Assembly: GCA_963678705.1 (NCBI GenBank) | Contig: OY783209.1 | Location: 4,588,001 to 4,652,000, forward strand | Source of the DNA: Panorpa germanica | Taxonomy: Eukaryota; Arthropoda; Insecta; Mecoptera; Panorpidae | Length of the DNA stretch: 64,000 nt | Direction of reading: 5' to 3' | Part shown: piece by piece, positions 1 to 10,565 of the stretch | How positions within the stretch are numbered: position 1 is the stretch's first letter | Layout: each line of letters begins with the position of its first letter | Notes under the pieces: generated by a model | Told to the model about the DNA's origin: nothing | What the model saw: the letters and a program-made list of their open reading frames with translations, nothing else | Database searches by the model: none | Translations under genes and position numbers: made by a program

Positions 1-241
1 AATAAAATAGTAAAGGAAGAGAGTCAAGAAGAAATAGTAAAAGTAGAGAAATAATGAGGAGTAAGGAGTAAGAAAATATAGGAACAAGAGTATAAAATTC
101 AAACATTGCTGTTGTAATTATTAAAAATGTTAGAATAGTTTTAAGGTTTAGGTTAGCAATGAGATGTAATTACGTGATTTAATATTGAAAGAATGTAAAG
201 TCTAACGACACACACATTAAATTAATAAATAAAAAAAAAAT
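1..241 (+). mobile_element. 3' end of a non-LTR retrotransposon or derived SINE, degenerate
   Basis: This A/G-rich stretch ends in a run of A and TAA-like units after a segment resembling the tails at 57224-57468 and 58838-59073 (TGTAAAG, then a CACACA-ATTAAAT stretch, then the tail). No reading frame survives. It is the most diverged of four family members in the window, and its start lies outside the window. Confidence 0.45.
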
Positions 242-329
242 AATGAGGAAAATACCGTTCAAACAAAGCTATGGCTTGAAAAGTATTATTCGGACTTTGC
301 CCCATAAAGACAAATAGTAGCAATGATTT

Positions 330-545
330 ATCAACACATGAAATTCAGATTTTTTAGTGTTTTAAAAATTACAAAAGTAGCGTCACTAAAACTACTGTAA
401 CTCATAAACTGATGGTCTGAATATCAAGAAATTTTAACACATATTATTTGAAGGTTTGGACTATCTAAGAATCATATGGATTTGCCAATAGTAGCACCAT
501 CTATATTGTGTTTCTGTTACTTTTCAAGCTTGTCACTGAGGTTCA
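330..545 (-). mobile_element. Himar1-like mariner 5' end relic
   Basis: Read on the minus strand, this matches the 5' untranslated part of the mariner at 10020-10565: an ATAGATGG motif near the tip, AACCTTCAAA, TGTTAAAATTTC, and GTGACGCTACTTTTGT just before where the transposase ATG would be. No transposase frame follows, so it is a noncoding fragment. The flanks show no clear target duplication. Confidence 0.6.
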
Positions 546-2446
546 TTTTAGTGCAACTGAAATGAAAACCTTCCTACTTCCTTCTCGAAGAAAGTTTCTT
601 TTAATCATAGAAAAACTTTCACAAGTGTTGTAACAACTACATTTTTGTATCTAAGTAAGTATATGGAGACATATTTATTTAAAGAAGTTGATATTATATG
701 CACGCATTCGCTAGACTTATGTAATTTGCGATTTACACATATTTGCAAAAATTAGAATTCTAAATGTGCTGTTTTACCGATACGCAAGTATAACATACTG
801 CGTAGCATATTTATTTCTTATTATATTACTTAGTAATTTTTTTCTTATTATATTACTGCGATTTCACCAGGTAGGTTATGTTTCTCATTAATTGTAATTT
901 AATAAATGTGTGTTTTGTAGTACATGTTTTGTTTATTATGGTTTGTTTATTGAGTAAATTATCTCATAGATCTAAGTATATTTAGCCCACCCAGAGGATT
1001 TAATTTTTAATCAATTAATTTTTTACTAAATAGTGTTATTACTAAAATACTGCCTGAATAAATGAAGCTCGCCTGTCAGTGTCTACATTACTGATAAATA
1101 TTGGACTAGTGAATTATTCTTTTAGGTTGATCTTCCATGACCTGTTAATCAAATAGATATCTTTTTATCTTAAATTTAGTTTGTTTCTATGAATATATAT
1201 CGTTATAATTAAAAATAGTTGCATAATATACTTGTAATTAAAAAAAAAAGTTGACATGATAATATTTTATATGTTAAGGACTTGTGAACTCATTTTTGAG
1301 AGGTGGTCTTTTTAAATTTTCTATTGACTATTATATAGCTATTTAAAATTAGAATTTCTGTTTTGCCGCTTCATTTTTAAGCATCTTTTCACGTGACGTG
1401 GCAAATACCAGTGTATGTAGACTAATAAGTAATTGATTTATTTATCTTTGCCCACACTTTCATAATATCAAAACATTATGTGTTGCATAAGCCAGTTGTA
1501 GGTAGTACCTGACAGTTGAATATCTATTATACCGTACTAAGAAAGAGATGGCAATTCAATAGAATATTTGAACTATGTAATGTATATAACTCCTGATGCT
1601 TAGACTAACCTTATTACATAATTTATTTAATTATTTGCGAAGGTCGTTTTTTCGTCATTCATGTTATCAGAAGAATAGATTGAAAATGTATTCACTTCAT
1701 GAAACTATAACTTATATATTTGACTTATAATATTAATTTTAAATAATGTTTTTATTGAACTTTATGTGATTTTAATTGATTTACATTGACAATCAACAGC
1801 ACTGTAATTTATTAATTTAAATTTATAATTATAATAATAACAAAACTGTTTTATGATAATTTCTTTTTATAATAAAAAATTCTTTCTTATCTAACCTATA
1901 AATTAAGAATTTGGTTGTAAATGTCATATTTATTAGTGTATTATGAATGGTTCGAGTGTTTGCTAAACGTGTCAAGTGGTTTAATGTTTTTTTTAGATTA
2001 TAGTTTTAATGTACATACATATATCGTTATCATAATGCATAAACCTTATACGTACATTTTGAATAAATTATGCATATTTTATTTATTGTGTAATATAAAT
2101 GTCATTTATATTTTAAATTACATATTGCTTTTAAAAATACCGTGAAATTGGTTTGTGTATTCGATATGCTTTGGAAATTTTTGTGGAGAAAGGAATATTT
2201 ACATTAATTCAAATATCAACGAAAACTAATATTAGACTATATAAGCTTATTCAAGACTATCAGCTGACCTTAAATAAAGAACAAAATAAATCTCATAGAA
2301 AACATAGGGGTACTGTTTTTTCAATTTTTGATTGTAATATTTTCGGTACTCTCGCTACTAAACAACTTATTTCATTAAAAAAATATTTAAATAAAAGTTG
2401 TAGAACGTTAAAAATCCTTTTCAATGATATATAACATGGTTATATA
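546..2446. other. AT-rich stretch without recognisable gene
   Basis: I see no coding-like frame, RNA gene or structured repeat. The two short open frames (1921-2145 and 2153-2434) are AT-rich, have no recognisable domain, and the second starts at TTG, so I treat both as chance. Confidence 0.5.
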
Positions 2447-3555
2447 CTATAATGCAGCGGTTCTCAAACTTTTTACTTCGAGCCCCCCTGCATAATCCAG
2501 CTGTAAGATGGGCCCCCCCTACATGTAAGCGTACAAGGGAGTTGCATTTGACATTTTACAGTCAATTTTTATTTAATTAATTTTTGCACATTCTATGCAT
2601 TCTCTAATGGGGCAATAGGTTTAATCGTAATCAAACAACAAATTCTATACAAACAATTACAATTTATTTAATTATTTTAGTTACTATAATACATAATTGT
2701 CATTTGTAACTTAAAGCAATAATAAGAAAAAGAGGTTCAGTGTGAAGGATGTGCTTGTTTCTTTTCTGTGCATAGTTTCTTGAAACGCGGTGTCAGTTCT
2801 GATACTACTACTCTGCTACTCTGAGTTCCTCGTCACATCCAGTTTTGAGCGATATTTACTCTTCATGGAAATTAGAGCAGAAAATTCAGTTTCACAAGAA
2901 TAAGTAGTTGTAAGAATAAGTAGTACTTAAAATTGGGTATTCCTTTTGTACACCAATCTAGAAGGATGTGAGAGAAAATTCTTTAAACTTCATTTCAAGC
3001 CCAGTGTCAACTTGGAGGTCAATGAGATTTTCTATTTCCTTCATGTTGAGGGAGCACTCATCGACTGATGGTTTGAACGGGTTTTGAATCCATGCCAAAC
3101 CATTCAAGTTCTCATTAAAATATTTTTCAAAACGAAATTTAAGGATTTCTAAGTGTTTAAGAAAGCATTTCTTTGCATTAATTGGAATAGTTTTGAGATC
3201 CATTTCTTCAATCATAATTTTAAGATTAGGAAATAGCTCCAAATAATCACTTTTCAGACCGCACTCGTACAAACTTAGATCCATTACAAAGCTTTTCACC
3301 TTTTCAGTCCATTGCAGAAGGTTTGCATCTTTTTTCTGTATTTTCTGATAAACTAAAAAAAATAAAATATTCGGCACTCTTACGAGGTTGACTAAAAATT
3401 ATACACTTGTTGTGATTTTAAAAATAAAAAGTTAGCTTTATTATTTTGTAAGTAAATTTAATTACTTTTTCAACCAAGCTTTGAGCCCCCCCTAAGCCTT
3501 CATTGCGCCCCCCTTGGGGGTCGCGCCCCACACTTGGAGAACCGCTGCTATAATG
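2447..3555 (-). mobile_element. Decayed hAT transposon with 8-bp target site duplication
   Basis: The element runs from 2455 to 3547. Its tips are inverted repeats: CAGCGGTTCTC at the left and GAGAACCGCTG at the right. It is flanked by a perfect 8-bp direct repeat, CTATAATG, at 2447-2454 and 3548-3555. An 8-bp duplication with CAGNGGTTCTC tips is the hallmark of hAT elements of the Buster/ZBED type. Inside, on the minus strand, is only the C-terminal part of the transposase. The element is non-autonomous. Confidence 0.88.
2958..3377 (-). pseudogene. hAT (Buster/ZBED-like) transposase C-terminal fragment
   Basis: The open frame encodes about 139 residues. Its second half (an LNGLAWIQNPFKP stretch, then LIDLQVDTGLEMKF, then SLTSF) matches the C-terminal dimerisation region of ZBED5/FAM200-like hAT transposases, where a W-[IV]-x-NPF motif precedes LxDLxxDxxLKxKF and an SLxxFW tail. 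The frame opens at GTG, not ATG, and lacks the zinc finger and catalytic core. Immediately after SLTSF the expected tryptophan codon is TAG, and the homologous tail (IGVQKEYPIL) continues in frame beyond it. It is a dead fragment. Confidence 0.8.
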
Positions 3556-4564
3556 GGTTGAAGAAGTATGGGCAAAATTGAAAGCGCATGCACTGCCTGT
3601 TGAATGTCATTCGCTTTTTTGAATTTCTAGTGTAGTGCTCTACTTTACAGCGGCATAGATCAATATCTATCAGAGATACATAAAAATGTTGTACGTACAA
3701 ATTGTAGAAAATTGAGTCCTCTATTAGATTGGTAATAACCATTGATTTTATCTTAAAATCCACTGGTAAAGAGATATTACAAAGGAAACGATTTCTAAAG
3801 TTAAAGAGAAATAACAACAAATCTTTCGGTTGATCCAGTACGTGCTACAAATTCGGCAGAACAATTTACTGTTATTTCTCTTTACCTGGTTATGTTAAAT
3901 AACTTTTGCGATAACTATGAGTTCAGCAACCGACTGTAAAAATGTTTAAAACTACTGTTACATTGTTAAGCAAAACTAATGGCTTCAATACCAGTGAATA
4001 AACATTAGCAAAATATTTGACTACATGCGGTCTTCCGCATACTGATGAGTCTTGTGATAGTGATATCGACATGATCAGCTTTCCAATGTCGTTATTATAC
4101 TCATACGACCTTAACTACATTTTATTTCTACACAAGCAAAAGATTCACGAGTTTAGCAACGTTACAAGTTGAAAGAATTGATGATTCTGTTTATTTAACA
4201 ATTAACCTGAAGATGGTAATTGATAATAATTGGATAATCTATGGATATGTAAGCATAAAGATGTCTGCAAATGTTATGTAACCAGTAAAGCACCCGGTGT
4301 TGACCGGTAAATGAAATAATTGACTTTTCTTAATTCGAATTATTTTTAGTGATAATTGTTCTACATCTTTATATAATACACGCAGTTACGTGTATTTAAG
4401 GTTTATCTAATATAACAAAGGTTACCTATTATATAAACAATGTTACGTTATATATTTTCAACAAGAGCGGTCATTTTATGGATGATTCAACAAGAGCAGA
4501 CATTTTAAATCAATAGAAAAACGCAATACGTATTACTTGCTTGTGTGAGGTAACATTAACGTTT
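3556..4564. other. Intergenic stretch, no gene seen
   Basis: Nothing coding. A 14-bp inverted repeat (AAAGAGAAATAACA near 3803, its complement near 3872) frames about 85 bp and could be a small foldback relic, but I see no second copy. Confidence 0.4.
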
Positions 4565-5393
4565 TGGGCTTGTGTCCTCATTTTTTAGTGGTCGATTTTT
4601 CAATTGTTAATTGAAATTGATGTTAATAAATGTGTATTGGCGTGTCTATTTTATTACATATCTAAATATTGACGGAGATATAGCAATTAAAAGTTTGAAT
4701 TGTAGTTTTAACGCTAGAAATGGTCGGCCATATTTGTATGACGTGAAATGCATTTTATCGTCAGTTATTTGTTGATTAGGTCAGTGCTGTGGTAATGTTT
4801 TGTAGCTGTTGGTAATCAAATAATCAAGTTAAGTAGTGTCTTACACACTGTTCCAGAAAATTGTCGTATTTCTCTATTTTAGTAAGGAAAGGGGCTCCTA
4901 AAATGTTTTCCACAAGAGCGCCATGCATGTCAGAAGCGGCTCTGGATATAACTACATGCACTTGAATAACAAATGACCATACATTATGCAAAACCACGCA
5001 TTGTACAAAATAAAGACACGTGCTGGTTTAATTGTTTGGGTTATCAGTAAAAACCAAAGTAGCCAGTTACTTATCAAAGCTAAATAATAATTTCCTTGTT
5101 CTTATCTCAATATTATGAATGTTTTACTTTTCAGTCGAGTTGTAATGGCTTGTGTCCTATGTCTTAATTTCTATAAAAGTGTACTGTATATTGATAAAGT
5201 GGGTTACTAGAACCTCAAATGTTCAATTATTTTTTAATAACTCCTTATATGTTAAGAGATATCAACAATTAAGAAAGTCATTTTGTCTCTTTAATTATTA
5301 AAGCGATTCAACGTTGTACACATTCCAAGTGCATGTGTCATCACAATCCTTGTGTAAGGTTACTAACCTTACAGCTCATAAATCTCTGCTATA

Positions 5394-5470
<77 letters not shown>

Positions 5471-5840
5471 AAATATCAAATATTATTTACAGTTATTCAA
5501 GGAACACTCAAATTCCAATATAATGTTTGCCTTAGCAGGGTTAAATAAAATAAAAACTTATTATTCTTTGATTTGACTTGATTATTCGACTACCAACAGC
5601 TACAGAAGATTACCACAGCACTGACCTACTCAACAAATAACTGACGTTAAAATGAATTCCACGTCATAAAAGTATGGCCGACCATTTTTAGCGCTGAAAC
5701 TACAATTCCAATTTTTAATTGCTATATCTCCGTCAACATTTAGATATTTAATAAAATAAACACCCCAATACACATTTATTAACATCAATTTCAATCAAAA
5801 ATTGAAAAATCGACCACTAAAAAATGAGGACACAAGCCCA
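4565..5840. mobile_element. MITE family 1: one full copy plus inverted partial copy
   Basis: A full copy spans 5146-5840, with tips TGGCTTGTGTCCTA and AGGACACAAGCCCA. A second, inverted partial copy spans about 4565-4835, so 4565-4835 and about 5570-5840 are inverted repeats of roughly 270 bp. The same family recurs at 19482-20116, 29761-30292 and, reversed and deleted, at 42277-42523. No transposase is encoded. An AT dinucleotide run (5397-5468) sits inside the full copy and is absent from the others. Confidence 0.8.
5397..5468. repeat. (AT)n microsatellite
   Basis: About 36 uninterrupted AT units lie within a family 1 MITE. The copies at 19482 and 29761 have only a short TATATA here, so the run expanded after insertion. 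The YIYIYI reading frames across it are artefacts. Confidence 0.95.
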
Positions 5841-6844
5841 TTGTGTTACACTCAAGTGTAAACTATGCAAGTGTCAAATAAACCTGCTAATTTTTATGGC
5901 GATAATCAGAAGTGCAGTATTCAACATTTGCATTTATTTGTGCTAAGCAGCTCTATTAATATCGGATCAGAGCTAGTTTTATTTTTATCATAAATTAATT
6001 AATTCGTCTGAGCTGTCACATAATTATAGGTTTGACATTTTATATCATTACATAACACAAATCCTGTTTTGTACAGAATATTATTTACGTCTGCATATTA
6101 TTAACCGAAACTATGAGTGTTATACTATCGCTCATAGAATTACACCTATACATTAGTATTGCTTGATAATGGATCTGTATTTACATAAATATAAGTAAGC
6201 ACTTGTCTCAGAACCAGTGGCGAACTAGTCAGGTGTAATCTTCCCACTAATGAGCGTGTTTGTTGGAGATACAATTTCATTTCTTTTCTGACTATAAGGT
6301 ATTACTCAATTGTTATATAAATGAAATTAGTTGTGGGTGGGCCCTTTTATTCTCCTGTCCACTTCGTCATTGGAATATTCTAGGACAAATGTATCAAATG
6401 CATACTGTGAGATCTATGTCATTGAAAATTATATACGAATATCAGACTTCAATGCAATAAAGTGTTATTAATTATATTTCTTTAAATTTTAAAACATCAT
6501 GCAGGTGAATTCAGTGACGTACTTATCAATAGACGAGCCTATCTCTATCTCTAACATTCTATAGACATTCATTTTGATGTAGAAAAGAGACAGCAATACT
6601 CTGCGGGGAAGAATGTACACACGATATGAAGTTTTTCTTTTATCTTTATAAGTATCATCGCTTTAATAATTTGCCTGAAATTTGCTAACTTTCTTATTAA
6701 TTATCTCGAATTCTAAACGGTCATAACTTCTAAAACTTTAAGATTAATTAGTAAATGTTATTCTTAACCAATACACAAAAATTTAAAAAAATGTATCGAA
6801 AAGTGGATTCACGCTGAAACTTTTTTAATAATATCTGCGTAATG
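5841..6844. other. Intergenic stretch, no gene seen
   Basis: AT-rich with no structured repeat or convincing frame. The frame at 6260-6460 is short and matches nothing I know. Confidence 0.4.
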
Positions 6845-7194
6845 CCAGTTTCATAATAGAGAAACAGTTTAGAAAACAGTTTTGTTGTGAAAAAACAAAA
6901 CAAAATCATGATTTGTTTTATTTTAAAACAGTTCTGTTCACACTGAACAGACTGATTTTGTTTTTAGTGTTTTCTGTGTGACCTATAAAAATTATAAACA
7001 TGATAAACAACAACTGACAAGCGCAAATGTTCACAAAAAACAAAACTGCGTGTTCAAACCAAGCAGACTAAAAATCAACAACAAACGTGTTTCCTTTTTA
7101 TCTTACCGACTGCAGATGGGAATGTGTTTTGTTTACTAAAACAGTTTATAAAGACCAAAATGTTTTAAGAACTGTCTCTCTGGTGTGAAACCGG
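6845..7194 (+). mobile_element. MITE family 2 (tips CCRGTTTCA)
   Basis: The left end (CCAGTTTCATAATAGAGAAA) and right end (CTCTGGTGTGAAACCGG) are imperfect inverted repeats about 24 bp long. The interior is rich in AAAACAGT/ACTGTTTT blocks and has no coding capacity. A second copy in reverse orientation lies at 52728-53049 and shares the GCAGATGGGAATGTGTTTTG-type inner block. The family is non-autonomous and its superfamily is uncertain. Confidence 0.7.
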
Positions 7195-8227
7195 TACAAG
7201 ATCATATCCCTTTGCATTTGTTCGCACTTTCTTCTACAGCCTACGTAATACAATACAATATTTAACCTTCTACCTCATTCGCAGAACGTACTTTAATAAC
7301 GCTGGTACTTAAGCTCATTAGCGTCGTACAGCAGTCCGGCAAGTTCTACCATACAGTACTACACATATTTCGTTAGTTTCGAACCAGGAGATTTCATCTT
7401 AAAGATCTGCCTGCAACAAAGAGTCACGGGATTTGTTTTGAACTCGTGATAACGTGTGATAGGCATGAGATGAGCGCAGTGTCTTGTGGGTAACGGGCGG
7501 AACGACACCGACAAGTGAAAATCTGCATTATTTATTATATACGAATTAAATACAGGTATTGTGAAATAATATCCATAACATTTCATTTAATTGTACATTT
7601 TGTTTCCGTTAAAATATATTTTATCTTTCAATTAGTTATTAGCAAATTGTTAAAGTCTTTTACATCTGTGTTTTTTCATATCACATGCTTCAAATTTAGT
7701 GTTAAGTCTTTTTTATATATTTATTAGTAGTGGCATTAGTTTTTATTTTATTTATTCAGGTTTAACTGGAAAGAGAATAAAAAATATAGTCTATTGTATA
7801 TATATAAAAAATGACTAGTTTATTTGACATATAAAATTACGTTTTACATAAAAAATGTTACCTAATAAATAGAACAGATAACAGTGGCGTACCGTCCATA
7901 TTCCAGATTCCCCACAATCATTATTTTTATACCCTGTACCCTGTAATCGCATTATTATAATCGCTAATTTCCTTTTTTGGATTAAGGAGTCCTTTATAAG
8001 GATAAAAGGTTTATAGAATATCTTTAGTATCATAAGGTTAACCGACTTTAGATAAAATTGAAACTTTCTTAGACAAAATTATAACTCCTGCAAGGATTCT
8101 GATAACCACAATTACATATACCTAGTTAAAGTTAATTTATATAAAAAAGTTTACCTTTTACAATACATTTTCACGTTGAATAATGTAAATTTAAAATCTT
8201 TTTGGCATAAATTTATGTTTTCTTGTC
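7195..8227. other. Intergenic stretch, no gene seen
   Basis: No splice-bounded coding segment or repeat is recognised. The frames at 7359-7586, 7515-7727 and 7815-8033 show no family motif. Confidence 0.4.
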
Positions 8228-8962
8228 TTAAGGGGGTATTCTACTGTAGAGGCATGAATTTCGCCCGGTTTTTGAAGCGCTGTACGAAGCAAACAAAAAA
8301 TATTTTTACAATCAATTTTTTTATTATTTGTTTATTGATGTTTTATTATTACATAAAAAAAATTTAAAAAAAAAATAATTAAAATTGACAAAGTTATATG
8401 CAGTCAAAGTGAGTGGTCAAAAAAAAAGATGGTGTCCTGGCGTGCATGATTCCAACCCTCCTGGTGTTCTGAAACATAGACAACAGACGGATTCCTAATT
8501 ATTATAGATGCCGCTATCGCATGAACCTTGGATAAACTAAAGAAATTTTTTTTCTTAAAATGGCGGCAGTTTGAAAAAAAAAATATTTTTTTTCATCTTT
8601 TTTTAACAATTCCGAATTTTTTAAAAATACTAAATGAGAAGTTATAGTTTTGGGCGTGGTTCACGCGATGTAGCGACGTATAGGGAACATCCTCTTCAAA
8701 TTTGAAGTGAATCAGTTCATTAGAACTTGAGATATCATTACCGCCAACTCGAAAAAAGTAGTTCCCAGAAAAACGCGTTCAAAGTTTTATAACTCATATA
8801 ATAATATATATAACTATATATTATTATATGGCTATATCTCATGAAACAATAGGAATTTTGAAAAATCCTGTTAATGACATATTTTTGAATATCTAAATTT
8901 TGAAAATATGAGAAAAAATTTTTTCGATTTTTTCAAAATTCTACAGTAGAATACCGCCTTAA
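8228..8962. mobile_element. TTAA-flanked terminal-inverted-repeat element (piggyBac-like MITE)
   Basis: The element is bounded by TTAA at 8228-8231 and 8959-8962. Immediately inside are inverted tips, GGGGGTATTCTACTGTAG on the left and CTACAGTAGAATACCGCC on the right, with one mismatch over 18 bp. TTAA target duplication is the signature of piggyBac-type insertion. The 730-bp interior has no transposase frame. The right outer GCC is intact, while the left reads GGGGG instead of GGCGG. Confidence 0.72.
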
Positions 8963-10019
8963 TAAATCATTTTATTAGATTATATAATGTTAAATACTAA
9001 ATTAATATATTAATACAAGATATTTAATGTTTTTTGCATTTATTTAAATACAATGAAACAAAATTATGTTAAATTTAGCAAAATAACAAACCGTAACATT
9101 AAGTAAAACATATTTCGTTAAGTAAAATATGAGTTTAAGTGTTGTGTTTAGTGGGATAGTGCTAAGGCAGTTTGAATGTTCGGTTTAGGCTATGGAAACA
9201 TGTAAGAAGAACTCGTTATCTCTGTTTATTCATCTGGTGTGAGAAATACAAAATTGTAAAGAGAGTCGTGCCTAATATGTGTGAATAATATATTTAAATC
9301 GATGTTTTATCAGATAGAAAATTCTCTTCCACTGTAAGGTTTACACTTACTAGTTTACCACAAGCTAATTTTAAGGTTCATTTTTTACCTGGGAATTGTG
9401 TTTAACAGACATTCTGTATTAATACATTAAATATGCAATCTTGCAAATAGAATCTTAATGGCAAAGGAATATTTTATGAGTAAAAGGAGTAGTTATTTGG
9501 GGCCGCACAAAAAAGGAGTCAAGCCAATCTTTAGTAAAGCTCACTGTTGTAGTAAAGAATCAATCGCAGGTAGAAAATGTTACTTTATATTAGCTAGAAG
9601 TAAGCTAGCAAGTATGAAGCTTGAACTGCAAGACAATTTCTATATGAGAACCTTGGAATTAGCTTACAACAAACTAGCAAACCTAAGCACTGCACTGCAA
9701 AATCAGTATTTTATCCGGTTTAACTATCGAATTCTGTGATAACTAGGTATTTTCGTTTTGTACTTGTTTCACGGTAACCTAAATAATCATGTGACGTTTT
9801 ATAAGATTCTACTTGAGTAACTGTATTCAGTGGATGATGCTAATATGTCTGTCATACGTTTAATTCATCTTAATTCGCTGTGTCCTCCACAGTTAAGACT
9901 ATAGTGTGACGTCACATGTCACGTGTGTATTGTAAGAACGATATCAACATCATTAGCACTGAGTTGTATATTATACATCTAAGAAAACAATGATCCTAAC
10001 CTCTATTAAGTTATTGTAG
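8963..10019. other. Intergenic stretch, one unassigned small frame
   Basis: An ATG-started frame at 9458-9739 (93 codons, basic, repeated LA/KLA blocks) has no domain I recognise and no splice context. I regard it as probably chance. Nothing else is seen. Confidence 0.35.
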
Positions 10020-10388
10020 TTATAGACCAGAAACCTTTGAAGAGAGCTTTCTCATAGTCAAATGCTCATGCAATATAAAGCCAACACGTTCTTTTGATAT
10101 CTTTACGATGTCAGCTAACTCACGCAACTTCACTTTTCGATCATTCAAAACGATTTTGTGGTTTTTTTTTATGTTTTCTGGTGTTACCGCCTCATTTGGA
10201 CGTCCACTGCGTTCTGCATCATCGGTGTCTCTACGATCACGTTTGAAGTCAGCAAACCAACGTTTTATTGTTGTTTCTGAAGGAGCAGAGTCCGCATAAC
10301 ACTTTTCAAGCCATTGCTTCGCTTGAACGGTATTTTTTTCCATCAAGAAGCAGTGTAAAATTAAAACACGAAATTGTTTTTGATCCAT
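10020..10388 (-). pseudogene. Mariner transposase, N-terminal fragment
   Basis: The ATG at 10388 gives MDQKQFRVLILHCFLMEKNT, the first helix-turn-helix of mariner transposase. AKQWLEKCYADSAPSETTIK and WFADFKRDRRDTDDAERSGRP follow; the WFxxF...RSGRP linker is diagnostic. The second helix-turn-helix (VKLRELADIVKISKERVGFI, then HEHLTMRKLSSK) is present. After SSK the family continues WVPRLLT, but here the frame reads VSGL and stops. The catalytic DDD(34) domain is absent. An upstream GTG extends the open frame but is not a credible start. Confidence 0.85.
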
Positions 10389-10565
10389 TGTTTTGAAAAT
10401 AACAAAAGTAGCGTCACTCTTAGCACAATAACTCACAAACTACTGAATAGAATATCATGAAATTTTAACAGCTGTCTTTTGAAGGTTAGTATTAACTGAA
10501 AAAAGGGTGACTGCAATAAAACTAGCGCCATCTATGTGTTAGGCCCGGGACTTTTCAGCCCATGT
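10020..10565 (-). mobile_element. Truncated mariner (irritans/Himar1-like)
   Basis: The 5' end, read on the minus strand, has GGCTGAAAAGTCCC near the tip, followed by CTAACACATAGATGGCGCTA. This closely resembles the Himar1 terminal repeat and subterminal block. A transposase start follows at 10388. The element breaks off after about a third of the transposase, and the 3' terminal repeat is missing. Confidence 0.82.

Noticed and set aside
5314-5548. Two open frames with long YIYIYI runs
   Set aside because: They are the translation of the AT microsatellite inside a MITE.
9458-9739. 93-codon ATG frame
   Set aside because: No recognisable domain, no splice context and no homologous copy; likely chance in AT-rich DNA.
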